Shown piece after piece: positions 44,464-53,644 of a DNA stretch of 64,000 bases; within the stretch, counting starts at the first letter, position 1; every line of letters begins with the position of its first letter. Under the pieces are notes generated by a model. That model was not told the DNA's origin and ran no database searches. It saw only the letters and a program-made list of their open reading frames with translations. This DNA is from Halobacillus halophilus (GTDB lineage Bacteria; Bacillota; Bacilli; Bacillales; Halobacillaceae): positions 248,001-312,000 of the forward strand of contig NZ_JAIVAL010000003.1 in the NCBI RefSeq assembly GCF_020171985.1, given 5' to 3'. The position numbers were made by a program, and so were the translations under genes.

Positions 44464-45360
44464 CTATTGTACAATTTTATTAATGGAAAATAAGTTACCT
44501 AGAATATAATCAAACTCATCTGGTTCAAATATTTGATATCCAGATGTATCATAAAATGTTAATTCCCCAAAGTAAATTTTCCCATTAATATTATATAAGT
44601 CTACTCTCACATGCGGAAAATCAGAAGATAATGCTTCCGCTATCTTACACATATTTTTATAGTTCTTTGGTTTTTCTATTTTATCGGTTATTTTCACAAC
44701 TTCACTTCTGCAATAAGGAAGCTGCTCAAACTCCATATTAAATATACCGTTCTCTGGATTTCCAGACGATGTATTTGTTGCTACTTTAATATATGAACAT
44801 TTTCCATTAAAGCAATAGAATTTATAATCAATTAGATCATTATTCTTGTCCTTGTCTAATAATTTTTCACAAATAATTTTTGGATTAATATTATAGTAAG
44901 CCCATTCTCTTCCAGCTTTTGCAGTTCTTTTAGTTAGCCAGGTATTTAAGACCTTTCTTGTATTTTCAATATTAAGTGTAGATTTGTCTTCACAAATGAT
45001 ATTCGTATGGCTTCCATTATTAGTTTTTAAGATAAACTTACTTGGCAGTTTGTTGAAGTCTATATCATTAGCATCATCATAAACACCATATAATGGAATT
45101 AAAATTTCTTCTAAGTTTTTCGAAGTGACATATTCTCTAACTTCATATTTATCTGCACATTGAGCCATTAAAGGGTCACGATAATACAATTTATACCATT
45201 GAATCTTTTCATTAAATCTTTTTGGATTACTTAAATTTAACTTTCTTCCGGTTTTTATCCAATATTGTAAATAAATCATTGTCTTATCAGGGATAAACTC
45301 TGTTAAGCCTAACAGTCTCATTCTAAGTTGCTCACTTTGAAAAACTTTTTTATAGTTCAC
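44464..45360 (-). CDS. TupA-like ATP-grasp protein (copy 2)
   Basis: A 298-residue protein of the same family as 39942-40856, but clearly diverged. Shared features are PKRFNEKIQWYKLYYRDPLM, CADKYEVREYV, LPSKFILKTNNGSHTNIICE, KIICEKLLDKD, DYKFYCFNGK, FPHVRVDLYNINGKIYFGEL. In the ATP loop NNGSH replaces the THGSG of copy 1, so the two may differ in substrate or activity. Its placement between two glycosyltransferases supports a role in modifying a sugar in the repeat unit. Confidence 0.88.
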   Translation of the reverse strand: MNYKKVFQSEQLRMRLLGLTEFIPDKTMIYLQYWIKTGRKLNLSNPKRFNEKIQWYKLYYRDPLMAQCADKYEVREYVTSKNLEEILIPLYGVYDDANDIDFNKLPSKFILKTNNGSHTNIICEDKSTLNIENTRKVLNTWLTKRTAKAGREWAYYNINPKIICEKLLDKDKNNDLIDYKFYCFNGKCSYIKVATNTSSGNPENGIFNMEFEQLPYCRSEVVKITDKIEKPKNYKNMCKIAEALSSDFPHVRVDLYNINGKIYFGELTFYDTSGYQIFEPDEFDYILGNLFSINKIVQ

Positions 45361-45377
45361 TAATGATCACCTTCTAT

Positions 45378-46466
45378 TTATTCGATCAATTTCATATACT
45401 TGTCAATTACATATGCTCTATCAAACTCATTCTCAACTATTTCTCTTCCAGCTAGCCCCATTAACTTTTTATCATCAAAGCTTAATTCCATTAGTTTTCT
45501 AACTTTATCTGTAAGGCTTTCGGCATTTCCTGTCTCAAATAAGTAACCGTTCTTTCCATCACTAATCACATCTTTGGAGCCATTAATGTTTGATGCTATA
45601 CAAATTCTGCTGATAGCCGCAGATTCTAGGAGCACATTTGGGATTCCTTCTCCACCATGAGAAGGTAAGATTGTACAATGACATTTCTGTAACCATGACT
45701 GAATGTTTTTTTGGAACCCTATATAATTAATAATCCCCTTGGAGTGATAGTGTTCTATGATACTTTTATAATCAGTTTCTTCTATAAAACCTGCCACATA
45801 GAAGTTGGTATGTGGATATTCTTCCTTTATTTTTTTCGCACATTCTAAATACTCATCTATCCCTTTAAGCTCCATTATCCTTCCAATGAATATAAAATTA
45901 ACAGTTTCGTCAGTTGGTAATTCATGTACTTTATATTGATTTAAATTAACACCTGATCCAGGGAGCATTGCATAATTATCCCCGATCATTTTATTCTCAA
46001 CAAAAAAGTCTCTATCTCCACTATTCTGAAAAAAAACCTTGTAGGACCTCTTAAGAGATATTTTATACAATATCTTAGCTATTTTACTTAAAGTATTATC
46101 ATTTATGAATGTTGCTCCCGTTCCTGTTACATTACTAACTTGCTTATTTTTAGTAAAATTAGATACTATGGAACCATAAATATTGGGTTTAATAGTGTAT
46201 GAATATATAATATCTGGTTCTACTTTTTTTATTATTTTATAGTAATTCAGTATGAGCTTAAAATCACTAATTGGATTTATCCCTCGTCTATCAAGGGGTG
46301 TCTCTATAATTTCACACCCCATATCACTAAAGTATTTATTATCATCGGATTTTGGCATTGATATATATACTTCGTTTCCAGCAGATATTAGATTACTCAC
46401 GAGTTCTTTCCTGAAATTATAAAGCGTAATGAAATGATTTGATAGTATCAGTATTCGTTTATCCAC
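45378..46466 (-). CDS. Glycosyltransferase family 4 protein
   Basis: A 362-residue GT-B enzyme resembling capsule transferases of the CapM/WbpT type. It begins KRILILSNHFITLYNFRKEL, and SNVTGTGATFI is in the acceptor domain. NFIFIGRIMELKGIDEYLEC opens the donor domain and SHGGEGIPNVLLESAAISRI carries the E-x7-E motif. In related loci this type often adds the second sugar after the initiating transferase, which is consistent with its position near 47380-48018 (inference). Confidence 0.9.
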   Translation of the reverse strand: MDKRILILSNHFITLYNFRKELVSNLISAGNEVYISMPKSDDNKYFSDMGCEIIETPLDRRGINPISDFKLILNYYKIIKKVEPDIIYSYTIKPNIYGSIVSNFTKNKQVSNVTGTGATFINDNTLSKIAKILYKISLKRSYKVFFQNSGDRDFFVENKMIGDNYAMLPGSGVNLNQYKVHELPTDETVNFIFIGRIMELKGIDEYLECAKKIKEEYPHTNFYVAGFIEETDYKSIIEHYHSKGIINYIGFQKNIQSWLQKCHCTILPSHGGEGIPNVLLESAAISRICIASNINGSKDVISDGKNGYLFETGNAESLTDKVRKLMELSFDDKKLMGLAGREIVENEFDRAYVIDKYMKLIE

Positions 46467-46474
46467 TTTTTCAC

Positions 46475-47362
46475 CTACCGTTTATTGAGATATTCCTTTA
46501 CTTCTCTTGTTATACCTACTCTAAATGGTTCGGGGCTATAATTAAAATCTAGTTTTGCATCCTTATGTGGAAAGCTACGATCTTCGCTCATTCGCTGAAC
46601 ACGCTCCACATAATCCACCTTCCCAAAAGAGATTATTTTTAAAATTTTTGCGAATAGTACACCAAAACTTAAAGGAACGCTAATAAAGGTTGTTTTCTTA
46701 TTTAATCCTTCACTTATTAGCTTAAAAGCTTCTAACATGGTGATAGGACTTTCCCCTGATAAAATATATTCAGATTTAACTATTTCCCTTGGCAACTTAA
46801 GAACTTGGTAGTAAGCTTTACCGAGATCTCTTGCATTTACTGGTTGAATTAGCCCTTGCCCATTGTTGATGACAGGGAAATATCTAAATTTATCTACCAT
46901 TTTTATAAATTTGCTCATATTTCGGTCACATATATCACCATATATCATCGTCGGTCTTAAAATTGTCATTTTAATCTGATGTGATGAAAGTATTCTTTGT
47001 ATCTTTTCTTCAATAACTAAATACTCTTCTGAAGCACTTCTGAATTTGGAATATATACCTGTAGTATGCACACAAAGTGCTCTAGAAACATTATTTTTGA
47101 TAGCAGCTTTTAAAATTCTTAGTGTATATCTAATATTCACTATATGGACTATAGTGTCTACATCCTTCATACACCTATCCAAAAACTCCTCATCCTCTAA
47201 TTCGCCAACCATCTTTTCAATGTTTAGTCCACTCTTGTCTAAAAGGGAAGTATCAGAGCTTTCTCTGACAATGCAACGGACATGTCCTCTATAATCATTG
47301 TTAATCAGTTCTTGTAAAAAATATTTTCCCGTGTGACCAGTTATTCCAGTGACTAAAAGCAT
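46475..47362 (-). CDS. NAD(P)-dependent SDR-type epimerase/dehydratase
   Basis: A 295-residue atypical short-chain dehydrogenase. The NAD(P) loop is LVTGITGHTGKYFLQELI. At the usual catalytic site it has EYLVIEEKI, i.e. Tyr-x-x-x-Glu instead of Tyr-x-x-x-Lys, so it may be NmrA-like or may reduce or epimerise by a variant mechanism. RPTMIYGD follows. It likely works on a sugar nucleotide from the CapD-type dehydratase, for example as a 4-keto reductase like those needed for FucNAc or QuiNAc (inference). Confidence 0.8.
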   Translation of the reverse strand: MLLVTGITGHTGKYFLQELINNDYRGHVRCIVRESSDTSLLDKSGLNIEKMVGELEDEEFLDRCMKDVDTIVHIVNIRYTLRILKAAIKNNVSRALCVHTTGIYSKFRSASEEYLVIEEKIQRILSSHQIKMTILRPTMIYGDICDRNMSKFIKMVDKFRYFPVINNGQGLIQPVNARDLGKAYYQVLKLPREIVKSEYILSGESPITMLEAFKLISEGLNKKTTFISVPLSFGVLFAKILKIISFGKVDYVERVQRMSEDRSFPHKDAKLDFNYSPEPFRVGITREVKEYLNKR

Positions 47363-47379
47363 ATCTACACCTCTTATAA

Positions 47380-48018
47380 TTATTTTCTTTGCTGAAAGCC
47401 ACTCTTTTGTCGGCTCTCCCCTCTTCTCTCACTGCCAGTTCCACCTTCCACCACTCCATCACTTTTAACAACGCTAATGGCAGTACCGAAAAAACACTTA
47501 ATATCCATCCATAAACTAAGCTTTTCAACATACTCCCCATCCAATTTAGCCTTAACTTCAATTGGTAGTTCATCTCTTCCTTTAATCTGAGCCCAACCAG
47601 TTAAGCCAGTTGGAATATTATTTGCCCCATATTTATCTCGTTCGGATATAAGATCGTACTGATTCCATAATGCTGGCCTAGGTCCGATAACGCTCATCTG
47701 ACCAACAAAGATATTCCAAATTTGAGGAAGTTCATCAAGAGAAGTTTTTCTCAGAAACTTACCCACCTTAGTTATATACTGTTCCGGATCTTTCAACAAA
47801 TGAGTAGGAGTGTCCTTAGGTGTATCTATCCTCATAGTTCGAAATTTCAATATGTTAAAATGCTTCTTATTTATCCCCACTCGTTTTTGCTTGAACAACA
47901 CTGGACCTTTGGAATCTATTTTAATTCCAACGATAAGAATTAGAAACATAGGGGAGAGAATAATAATCCCTGTTAATGATAGGAAGATATCTATCAGCCT
48001 CTTTATCTTTAGATACAT
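47380..48018 (-). CDS. Initiating sugar-1-phosphate transferase (EpsL/PglC-like)
   Basis: A 212-residue monotopic membrane enzyme that transfers a sugar phosphate to undecaprenyl phosphate, the first committed step. The N-terminal re-entrant helix (LIDIFLSLTGIIILSPMFLI), KIDSKGPVLFKQKRVGINKK, FKFRTM-like ILKFRTMRID, the catalytic Asp-Glu pair in RKTSLDELPQIWNIF, and GQMSVIGPRPA, TGWAQIKGRD are all present. It lies downstream of the terminator at 48121-48160. Confidence 0.94.
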   Translation of the reverse strand: MYLKIKRLIDIFLSLTGIIILSPMFLILIVGIKIDSKGPVLFKQKRVGINKKHFNILKFRTMRIDTPKDTPTHLLKDPEQYITKVGKFLRKTSLDELPQIWNIFVGQMSVIGPRPALWNQYDLISERDKYGANNIPTGLTGWAQIKGRDELPIEVKAKLDGEYVEKLSLWMDIKCFFGTAISVVKSDGVVEGGTGSERRGESRQKSGFQQRK

Positions 48019-48120
48019 ACATTAACTCTCCTTAATAGTAGTTTGTATTCCTAAAAAATAATTGTAACTTTAAGTAGTCCTGTTCAGTAACTTTAAAAGA
48101 AGATAATCTCGTCATCGAGC

Positions 48121-48160
48121 AAACAAAAAGGTCGCTTCAAGCGAAGCAACCTTTACCTGA
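48121..48160 (-). terminator. Intrinsic terminator between capD-like and transferase genes
   Basis: GGTTGCTTC and GAAGCGACC pair with one mismatch around a 4-nt loop, and the minus strand continues with TTTTTGTTT. It lies inside the polysaccharide cluster, so it either separates two transcripts or acts as an attenuator. Confidence 0.7.
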
Positions 48161-48295
48161 ATTAAAGGTTATCGACTATTGACACCATCTCTCTTCGATG
48201 TTTTTCTTGCTATCTAGAAGAGCTTTCCTGCTTTAACAGTTAGAATAATCGCTTTTATTACTCTTTTTGTAAAGAAGAGCTCACATCGTGTTCTC

Positions 48296-50161
48296 TTAAT
48301 TAACATGTTCAAGTATTGGTGCTTTGTTCGGTAAGCGGTTATTGGCTAAATCAATTGCATATTCTTTCAAATCTTCCACATTGCTTTCTGAGTGGTGATC
48401 TACTAAATATTGAACTAATTGATAATTAAACTCCACCGTCTTCCCAATAAAAATCTTCGGAAACACTGGCTTCTTATTCACTTCTTTATCACTGAGAAGC
48501 TCTTCATACATCTTCTCCCCAGGTCGAATTCCATTGAATCGAATCGGAATCTCTTCTTCAGAAAACCCGGACAGATGAATTAAGTTCTTAGCAAGATCGA
48601 CAATTTTTACTGGTTCGCCCATATCCAGCACAAAGACCTCTCCACCTCTTGCTAGAGCTCCAGCTTGAAGAACTAATCTTGAAGCTTCTGGAATAGTCAT
48701 AAAATACCTAGTCATATCTGGATGAGTAACAGTAACAGGACCACCAGCGGCAATTTGCTTTTTAAATAAAGGAATAACACTGCCACGGCTACCGAGAACG
48801 TTCCCAAATCGTACAGCAACAAATTTAGTATGGCTATCCTTACTGATGTTCTGAACAACCATTTCTGCAATCCGTTTTGTCGCTCCCATCACATTCGGAG
48901 GATTGACTGCTTTATCGGTAGAAACAAGCACAAATGCTTTGACTCCTTCGTGATGCGCAGCTTCAGCGACATTTTTCGTTCCTACGACGTTATTCTTCAC
49001 TGCCTCTTTCGGATTTGCTTCCATCAATGGCACATGTTTGTGCGCAGCGGCATGATAAATATAGGAAGGGGCGTAATCCTGGACCACTTGGAAGATACGC
49101 TCACGGTCTTGAACATCAGCAATGACGGTCACAAGTTCAGTATCAACGTCTAGTTGTTTGAGTTCCATATGTATCGTGTAGATACTGTTCTCCCCATGAC
49201 CTAATAATATCAGTTGTTTTGGACCGAATTTCACAATCTGACGGCAGATTTCTGAGCCGATACTTCCTCCAGCGCCCGTAACCATTACGGTTCTGTTATT
49301 AATTTCGGATTGGATCGAGTCGATATCAAGTTCAACTGGTTCACGGCCTAATAAATCTTCAATTTGTACGTCACGAACTTGATTGACCGATACATTCCCA
49401 AGGGCGATATCTTCAATCATTGGAAGAGTTTGTACATTGGATACTACGCTTTTTGCCTCTTTAATGATTTCTTTTACCCTTGCTTGTTCAATAGAAGGCA
49501 TAGCTATAACTATATGGTTAACCTTATTCTTATTAACTACTTCTTCCAGATGTTTGCTGCTGCCTAACACAGGAAGACCGGATATACTTAAGTGATGCAT
49601 GGTAAAATCATCATCGATGAACCCCACTATATTCGTGTTAATGTCACTTGAACCTTTCATTTGCCTGGCTAACATACGTCCTGCGGATCCAGCACCTACG
49701 ATTAGAGTCTGTTTCAAATTAGGGTTATTTTTCACCAATCTTGCCTTTTTACCTTTCGGATTAAAAGTTAACCCGTAGGTTTTATAATAACGCCATGCAA
49801 ACCGCACTCCACCAATGAGTAAAACATGTAACATCCATGTAATAGCTAAAGCTCGTTCGTAAACCATTCCAAAAGCTAAAAATTGAACCACAGCTGCACT
49901 TACGATTGATAAACTAACAACTACCATAATACCAATTAGCTCTTCCATACTCGCATAGCGCCATTTTTTTCTATACATCCCTAACACCCCTGAGAATGAA
50001 TGGTGTGTTAGTAACAAGACAATGGCTGAAACCAGCATAATCCGATCGAATACTGCTACATAAGGATTTAAGAAGAAATGAGACATGTAGATGGAAAAGG
50101 AAACAATGATAGAATCAATTAATATTAATAAAGCAAGTCTTTTCCTTTGAGAAGCAAACAT
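48296..50161 (-). CDS. CapD/PglF-like UDP-sugar 4,6-dehydratase
   Basis: A 621-residue membrane enzyme. Four N-terminal helices (10-120) are followed by a CoA-binding-like Rossmann domain (LIVGAGSAGRMLARQM near residue 150) and the catalytic SDR domain starting TVMVTGAGGSIGSEICRQIV near 290. ISTDKA-type VSTDKAVNPPNVMGATKR has Met in the usual Tyr position, the hallmark of 4,6-dehydratases such as PglF and CapD. It converts UDP-GlcNAc to the 4-keto-6-deoxy sugar. The product probably goes to the SDR at 46475-47362 and then to the initiating transferase. Confidence 0.93.
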   Translation of the reverse strand: MFASQRKRLALLILIDSIIVSFSIYMSHFFLNPYVAVFDRIMLVSAIVLLLTHHSFSGVLGMYRKKWRYASMEELIGIMVVVSLSIVSAAVVQFLAFGMVYERALAITWMLHVLLIGGVRFAWRYYKTYGLTFNPKGKKARLVKNNPNLKQTLIVGAGSAGRMLARQMKGSSDINTNIVGFIDDDFTMHHLSISGLPVLGSSKHLEEVVNKNKVNHIVIAMPSIEQARVKEIIKEAKSVVSNVQTLPMIEDIALGNVSVNQVRDVQIEDLLGREPVELDIDSIQSEINNRTVMVTGAGGSIGSEICRQIVKFGPKQLILLGHGENSIYTIHMELKQLDVDTELVTVIADVQDRERIFQVVQDYAPSYIYHAAAHKHVPLMEANPKEAVKNNVVGTKNVAEAAHHEGVKAFVLVSTDKAVNPPNVMGATKRIAEMVVQNISKDSHTKFVAVRFGNVLGSRGSVIPLFKKQIAAGGPVTVTHPDMTRYFMTIPEASRLVLQAGALARGGEVFVLDMGEPVKIVDLAKNLIHLSGFSEEEIPIRFNGIRPGEKMYEELLSDKEVNKKPVFPKIFIGKTVEFNYQLVQYLVDHHSESNVEDLKEYAIDLANNRLPNKAPILEHVN

Positions 50162-50423
50162 TTCTATTATCCTCTCCTATTCAAAATTCACTAACAACTG
50201 AAAAAGTAAAGATATATATTTAAAGCTTAAATAATTTAATTCGCCCGGTCATTTTTACGCAGTATCAATTTACTAGTATAAGCATTTAATATAAATTCAT
50301 AACATTGTTCATTATAGCAGGTTTAGTTTTCCGATTGAAGGGGAACAAGGTAATATTTTACACTATATTAATAGATTTTGTCGTGAATCTAATCACTTTC
50401 TTATTAATGCGCTTACAGAAATA

Positions 50424-50466
50424 ATAAAAAACAACCCCTAGTCATATAAAAATACTAGAAGTTGTT
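50424..50466 (-). terminator. Intrinsic terminator after the tyrosine phosphatase gene
   Basis: AACAAC..CTAGT and ACTAG..GTTGTT pair with an internal mismatch, and the minus strand runs into TTTTTTATTATT. It is located between the PHP phosphatase gene and the CapD-like gene. Confidence 0.7.
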
Positions 50467-50489
50467 AATATTTTTACGTTATACAGCTT

Positions 50490-51257
50490 TTAGAATAGAC
50501 CAAAAGTCTTTTTCTTCTTCACGTGCTGTGGCGGATCTGAGGCTAATATCCCGTTTTCTAATAGTTCTTCAGCATTTTCTGAAAGAAGATAGACCATATC
50601 CAGTCCAAATTCTTTCCTCACTTCACTATAAGCCTCTGTCATACAGAAACCACGACTTGAAGTATTGTGAGCATCGGAAGCGATTAGATGAGCAAGGTTC
50701 GCTCCTATTATTTGATGGGAAAACTTCTTAATCTTCTTGCCGAAATGACCGCATACACTTCCAGCCGTGAGCTGAACGAATGCACCATTTTTAACCAGCG
50801 TGTAAAGCGTATCTGGATGCTCCATAATATGCTTATTCCGTTCAGGATGCACAATAATCGGGTGATATCCTTCCACCTGCAAATCAAATAGTAACTTACT
50901 TGTGTAGCGCGGGACACTGTCAGGCGGAAACTCTACGAATACAAATTTAGTATCGACATTAAGTGATAATACCTCTTCACTTTGAATCCCTTCTAACATC
51001 TCTCCATGAATCCTTGTTTCCTGCCCAGGGAGGACGTTCAATTCAATCCCTCGTCCACTTAACTGCCGGTTTAATTCACCAACTTGAATCAATATATCAT
51101 TTTTATAATTATTATAGGTTCCATTCATATGGTGCGGCGTCGCAATGATGGTATCAATTCCATCCTCTACAGCTGCTTTAGCCATATCCATACTTTCTTC
51201 CATGGTCTGCGCTCCGTCGTCTACTCCTGGAAGAATGTGGCTATGAATATCGATCAT
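50490..51257 (-). CDS. PHP-type protein-tyrosine phosphatase (CpsB/YwqE-like)
   Basis: A 255-residue manganese-dependent phosphatase that dephosphorylates the BY-kinase and its targets. Metal motifs are seen: MIDIHSHILPGVDDGAQ at the start, IIATPHHMNG, PGQETRIHGE, IIVHPERNKHI and HLIASDAHNTSSRG. The length is typical. It forms the regulatory trio with the kinase and its activator. Terminators lie on both sides, so its level may be set independently. Confidence 0.94.
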   Translation of the reverse strand: MIDIHSHILPGVDDGAQTMEESMDMAKAAVEDGIDTIIATPHHMNGTYNNYKNDILIQVGELNRQLSGRGIELNVLPGQETRIHGEMLEGIQSEEVLSLNVDTKFVFVEFPPDSVPRYTSKLLFDLQVEGYHPIIVHPERNKHIMEHPDTLYTLVKNGAFVQLTAGSVCGHFGKKIKKFSHQIIGANLAHLIASDAHNTSSRGFCMTEAYSEVRKEFGLDMVYLLSENAEELLENGILASDPPQHVKKKKTFGLF

Positions 51258-51421
51258 ATGCCGGACTCCTCTCTATATTATATTCTTAGGTTATTAGTCT
51301 TATAAATTCTATTATAGAGTATATCAGTTTAAGGTCTCGAATTGAAGATATTTTAGTAGAATCATTTTGTTTTTTATATTACAAATCTCTACATTTTTTG
51401 AATATTTCTAATAATTTATTA

Positions 51422-51452
51422 TAAAAAAAGAGAGAGGAAAGTCCCTCTCTCT
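51422..51452 (-). terminator. Intrinsic terminator after the BY-kinase gene
   Basis: AGAGAGAGG and CCTCTCTCT (51429-51437 and 51444-51452) form a perfect 9-bp stem, followed on the minus strand by TTTTTTTAT. The kinase stop codon is at its edge. Confidence 0.8.
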
Positions 51453-52149
51453 AATTTCCGTAATAATAATAGTAATTACTGTCTTTAACATCCATATCAT
51501 TTAACACGACACCAAGAATATTAGCTCTTGATTGTTCAAGCTGTTCTTTTGCTTTACCAGCTGCTTCCTGCTCGGTCTGCTTACTGCGAACAACCAGTAA
51601 CGCGCCATCTACAAACTTAGATAATACTTGCGAATCAGCAACCGCTAGTACAGGCGGCGTATCGAAGATGATCATATCATAGTGTTTTTTAGCTTCCTCA
51701 ATTAACTTCTCCATCATTGTTGAACCCAGCAACTCAGAAGGGTTCGGAGGAATCGGTCCGGATGGAAGAAGATCCAGGTTCTCTACACGGCTTTCTTTTG
51801 CTAGTTCTTTCAGAGAACGATTCCTTACTAAATAATTACTTAACCCTGAAGTATTATCGGCACGGAAAGTGTAGTGCACGGTAGGCTTACGAAGGTCGGC
51901 ATCGACCAGCAGCACTTTCTTACCTTGCTGAGCAAACACTACAGCTACGTTAGCCGTGGTTAAGGACTTCCCTTCCGAAGGCCCGGCTGACGTAACAATC
52001 ATGGTTTCTAGCTCTTTATCAACAGAGGCAAATTGTAAATTCGTACGGATCGTCCGGTATTGCTCGGCAATCGGTGATTTAGGATTGTCATTTGCAATAA
52101 TGCTTCGGACTGACGTTTGTTGATTCTTTTTCTTCATACTAAGCGCCAA
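51451..52149 (-). CDS. Bacterial tyrosine kinase (CpsD/YwqD-like)
   Basis: A 232-residue BY-kinase from the TTG at 52149, which is 8 nt after GGTGAGGAG (a GTG at 52158 is also possible). Walker A is SAGPSEGKSLTTANVA, Walker A' is VLLVDADLRKP, Walker B is MIIFDTPPV. The C-terminus carries the Tyr cluster NYYYYYGN, whose phosphorylation controls polymer length and amount. It lacks the membrane domain found in proteobacterial relatives and needs the activator encoded just upstream. Confidence 0.95.
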   Translation of the reverse strand: MALSMKKKNQQTSVRSIIANDNPKSPIAEQYRTIRTNLQFASVDKELETMIVTSAGPSEGKSLTTANVAVVFAQQGKKVLLVDADLRKPTVHYTFRADNTSGLSNYLVRNRSLKELAKESRVENLDLLPSGPIPPNPSELLGSTMMEKLIEEAKKHYDMIIFDTPPVLAVADSQVLSKFVDGALLVVRSKQTEQEAAGKAKEQLEQSRANILGVVLNDMDVKDSNYYYYYGN

Positions 52150-52897
52150 TAGATTCACTCCTCACCTTTGTGTCTTCGGTCTTTTTTCTGGTAGGACGAC
52201 GCTCCGGCAAATCTTGTTCCGTAATAGTCGACACAACCCCCATAACTGGAAGGTCGAGATGGCTTTCTATATCTTCTTCGGATTTAAGTGTATTATCCAA
52301 ATACTCCAGTAAGAAGGCTAGTCCCACTCCTACCATTAATCCAACAACTATAGCAATGGCAATATTCAATAAAGGTTGAGGACTTACTTGAGTCGGTGTT
52401 GAACCAACGGCTGCTTCAGATAGAACATTGACGTTATCTACATTCATTAATTGAGGGATATCCTCTTTAAATACCTGCACAGTAGTATTGGCTATGGCTG
52501 CAGCCTGCTGTGGGTCTTCATCCGTTGCCACAACGTTAACAACCTGGGATTGTTCAGCGTTGGAAACTTGAATCTTATCTGATAGAGTAGCCGAAGTCAT
52601 GTCTAACCCTAACTCTTCTACAACCTGATCTAAGATGCGTGGACTTTTAATAATTACGTTATATGTATTTATTAAGTCTATATTTGTTTGTAATTCATTA
52701 CCTTCATAAATATTGTCTTGCGACTGCGATTGAGATTGGTTGACGATAAATTGAGAAGAAGCTTCATAAGACGGTGTTAATACAAAGAAGGTGACTAAAG
52801 CACTAATAATGGCCGCTCCAGCAGCAAGACCAATAATAAGTAAAAGACGTTTTTTAAGAACCTCAAATATTTCCTTAAGGGATATTGTTTCTTCCAT
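52139..52897 (-). CDS. Chain-length/kinase-activator protein (CpsC/YwqC-like, Wzz domain)
   Basis: A 252-residue membrane protein. Helix 1 is at 18-40 (LLLIIGLAAGAAIISALVTF), an extracellular Wzz-like part follows, helix 2 is at 178-200, and a cytosolic tail activates the BY-kinase. The YEASSQFIVNQSQ stretch and LLNIAIAIVVGLMVGVGLAF are typical. It sets chain length and recruits the kinase. It is the first gene of the cluster, with AGG-rich ribosome site GGAGG and an extended -10 about 45 nt upstream of the start. Confidence 0.93.
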   Translation of the reverse strand: MEETISLKEIFEVLKKRLLLIIGLAAGAAIISALVTFFVLTPSYEASSQFIVNQSQSQSQDNIYEGNELQTNIDLINTYNVIIKSPRILDQVVEELGLDMTSATLSDKIQVSNAEQSQVVNVVATDEDPQQAAAIANTTVQVFKEDIPQLMNVDNVNVLSEAAVGSTPTQVSPQPLLNIAIAIVVGLMVGVGLAFLLEYLDNTLKSEEDIESHLDLPVMGVVSTITEQDLPERRPTRKKTEDTKVRSESIGA

Positions 52898-52939
52898 TAC
52901 TAAACCTCCAGATATTGTCGAATTTCAAAACATAGAGTC

Positions 52940-52948
52940 ATTATATCA
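52940..52948 (-). promoter_or_regulatory. Extended -10 promoter of the polysaccharide operon
   Basis: On the minus strand TGATATAAT is a TGnTATAAT extended -10 with a perfect TATAAT. It lies 43 nt upstream of the first gene and predicts a short leader. Confidence 0.55.
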
Positions 52949-53078
52949 TAGATAAATATGGGAACGAGTGCACACTTGTTAATTTTTCAAATAGTTTACA
53001 ATCACAAGACTAAAGTCTGAGGACTGAATGCACAAAAATCCATAACATAGTTTATATCGACACAATAACCCCATCATT

Positions 53079-53137
53079 AAATAGATCAAAAGACATGATT
53101 ATATCCCAGTAATATCCTGTCTTTTGATCTATTTTTT
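53079..53137 (+). terminator. Long terminator-like hairpin upstream of the polysaccharide operon
   Basis: Bases 53079-53095 and 53118-53134 form a perfect 17-bp stem (core TAGATCAAAAGACA), with a 22-nt loop and TTTTTT on the plus strand only. It would end plus-strand transcripts, yet no plus-strand gene precedes it. It lies upstream of the predicted operon promoter. The rest of 52949-53644 is AT-rich and shows no gene. Confidence 0.55.
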
Positions 53138-53644
53138 AATGTTATTTAAATTATAATCTAGTTCCTAAATAATAATGCCATAATCAAGAGAAGTAGTAAA
53201 TAACACTATCTATCCATTGAATAATTTAAATTTGTTACCTGAAATACGCTTCACTGTCGAAGTCAATACAGAGATTATTTTCTTAAATCTCTACTATCTC
53301 TATTAAATTTTAATTTATTCCTAAATTACGTGTTTATTCTCTCGATCTATTCCATACTTATTGTTGTTACACCAAAGGAAAGCACAAGATAAATGAAATA
53401 AATTTCCATAATATGTAAGGTATTTCGCAGTCAATTTTATAAAAATTCCACACTTTTGTAACCAATGAGTAAATTTCATAGAAGGTGGAACCTAGTAAAA
53501 CCGCGCCCCTTACCCATTTTTCTACTCTCGCAAACCCTCTGTCATTTAATTGTTACACAACTGTAAATTCATGACGTAAATTGTTGTGATACATTAGAAA
53601 AGGATTAAGAGAGACGAAAAAAATTTCAGGGGGATTAATAATTT

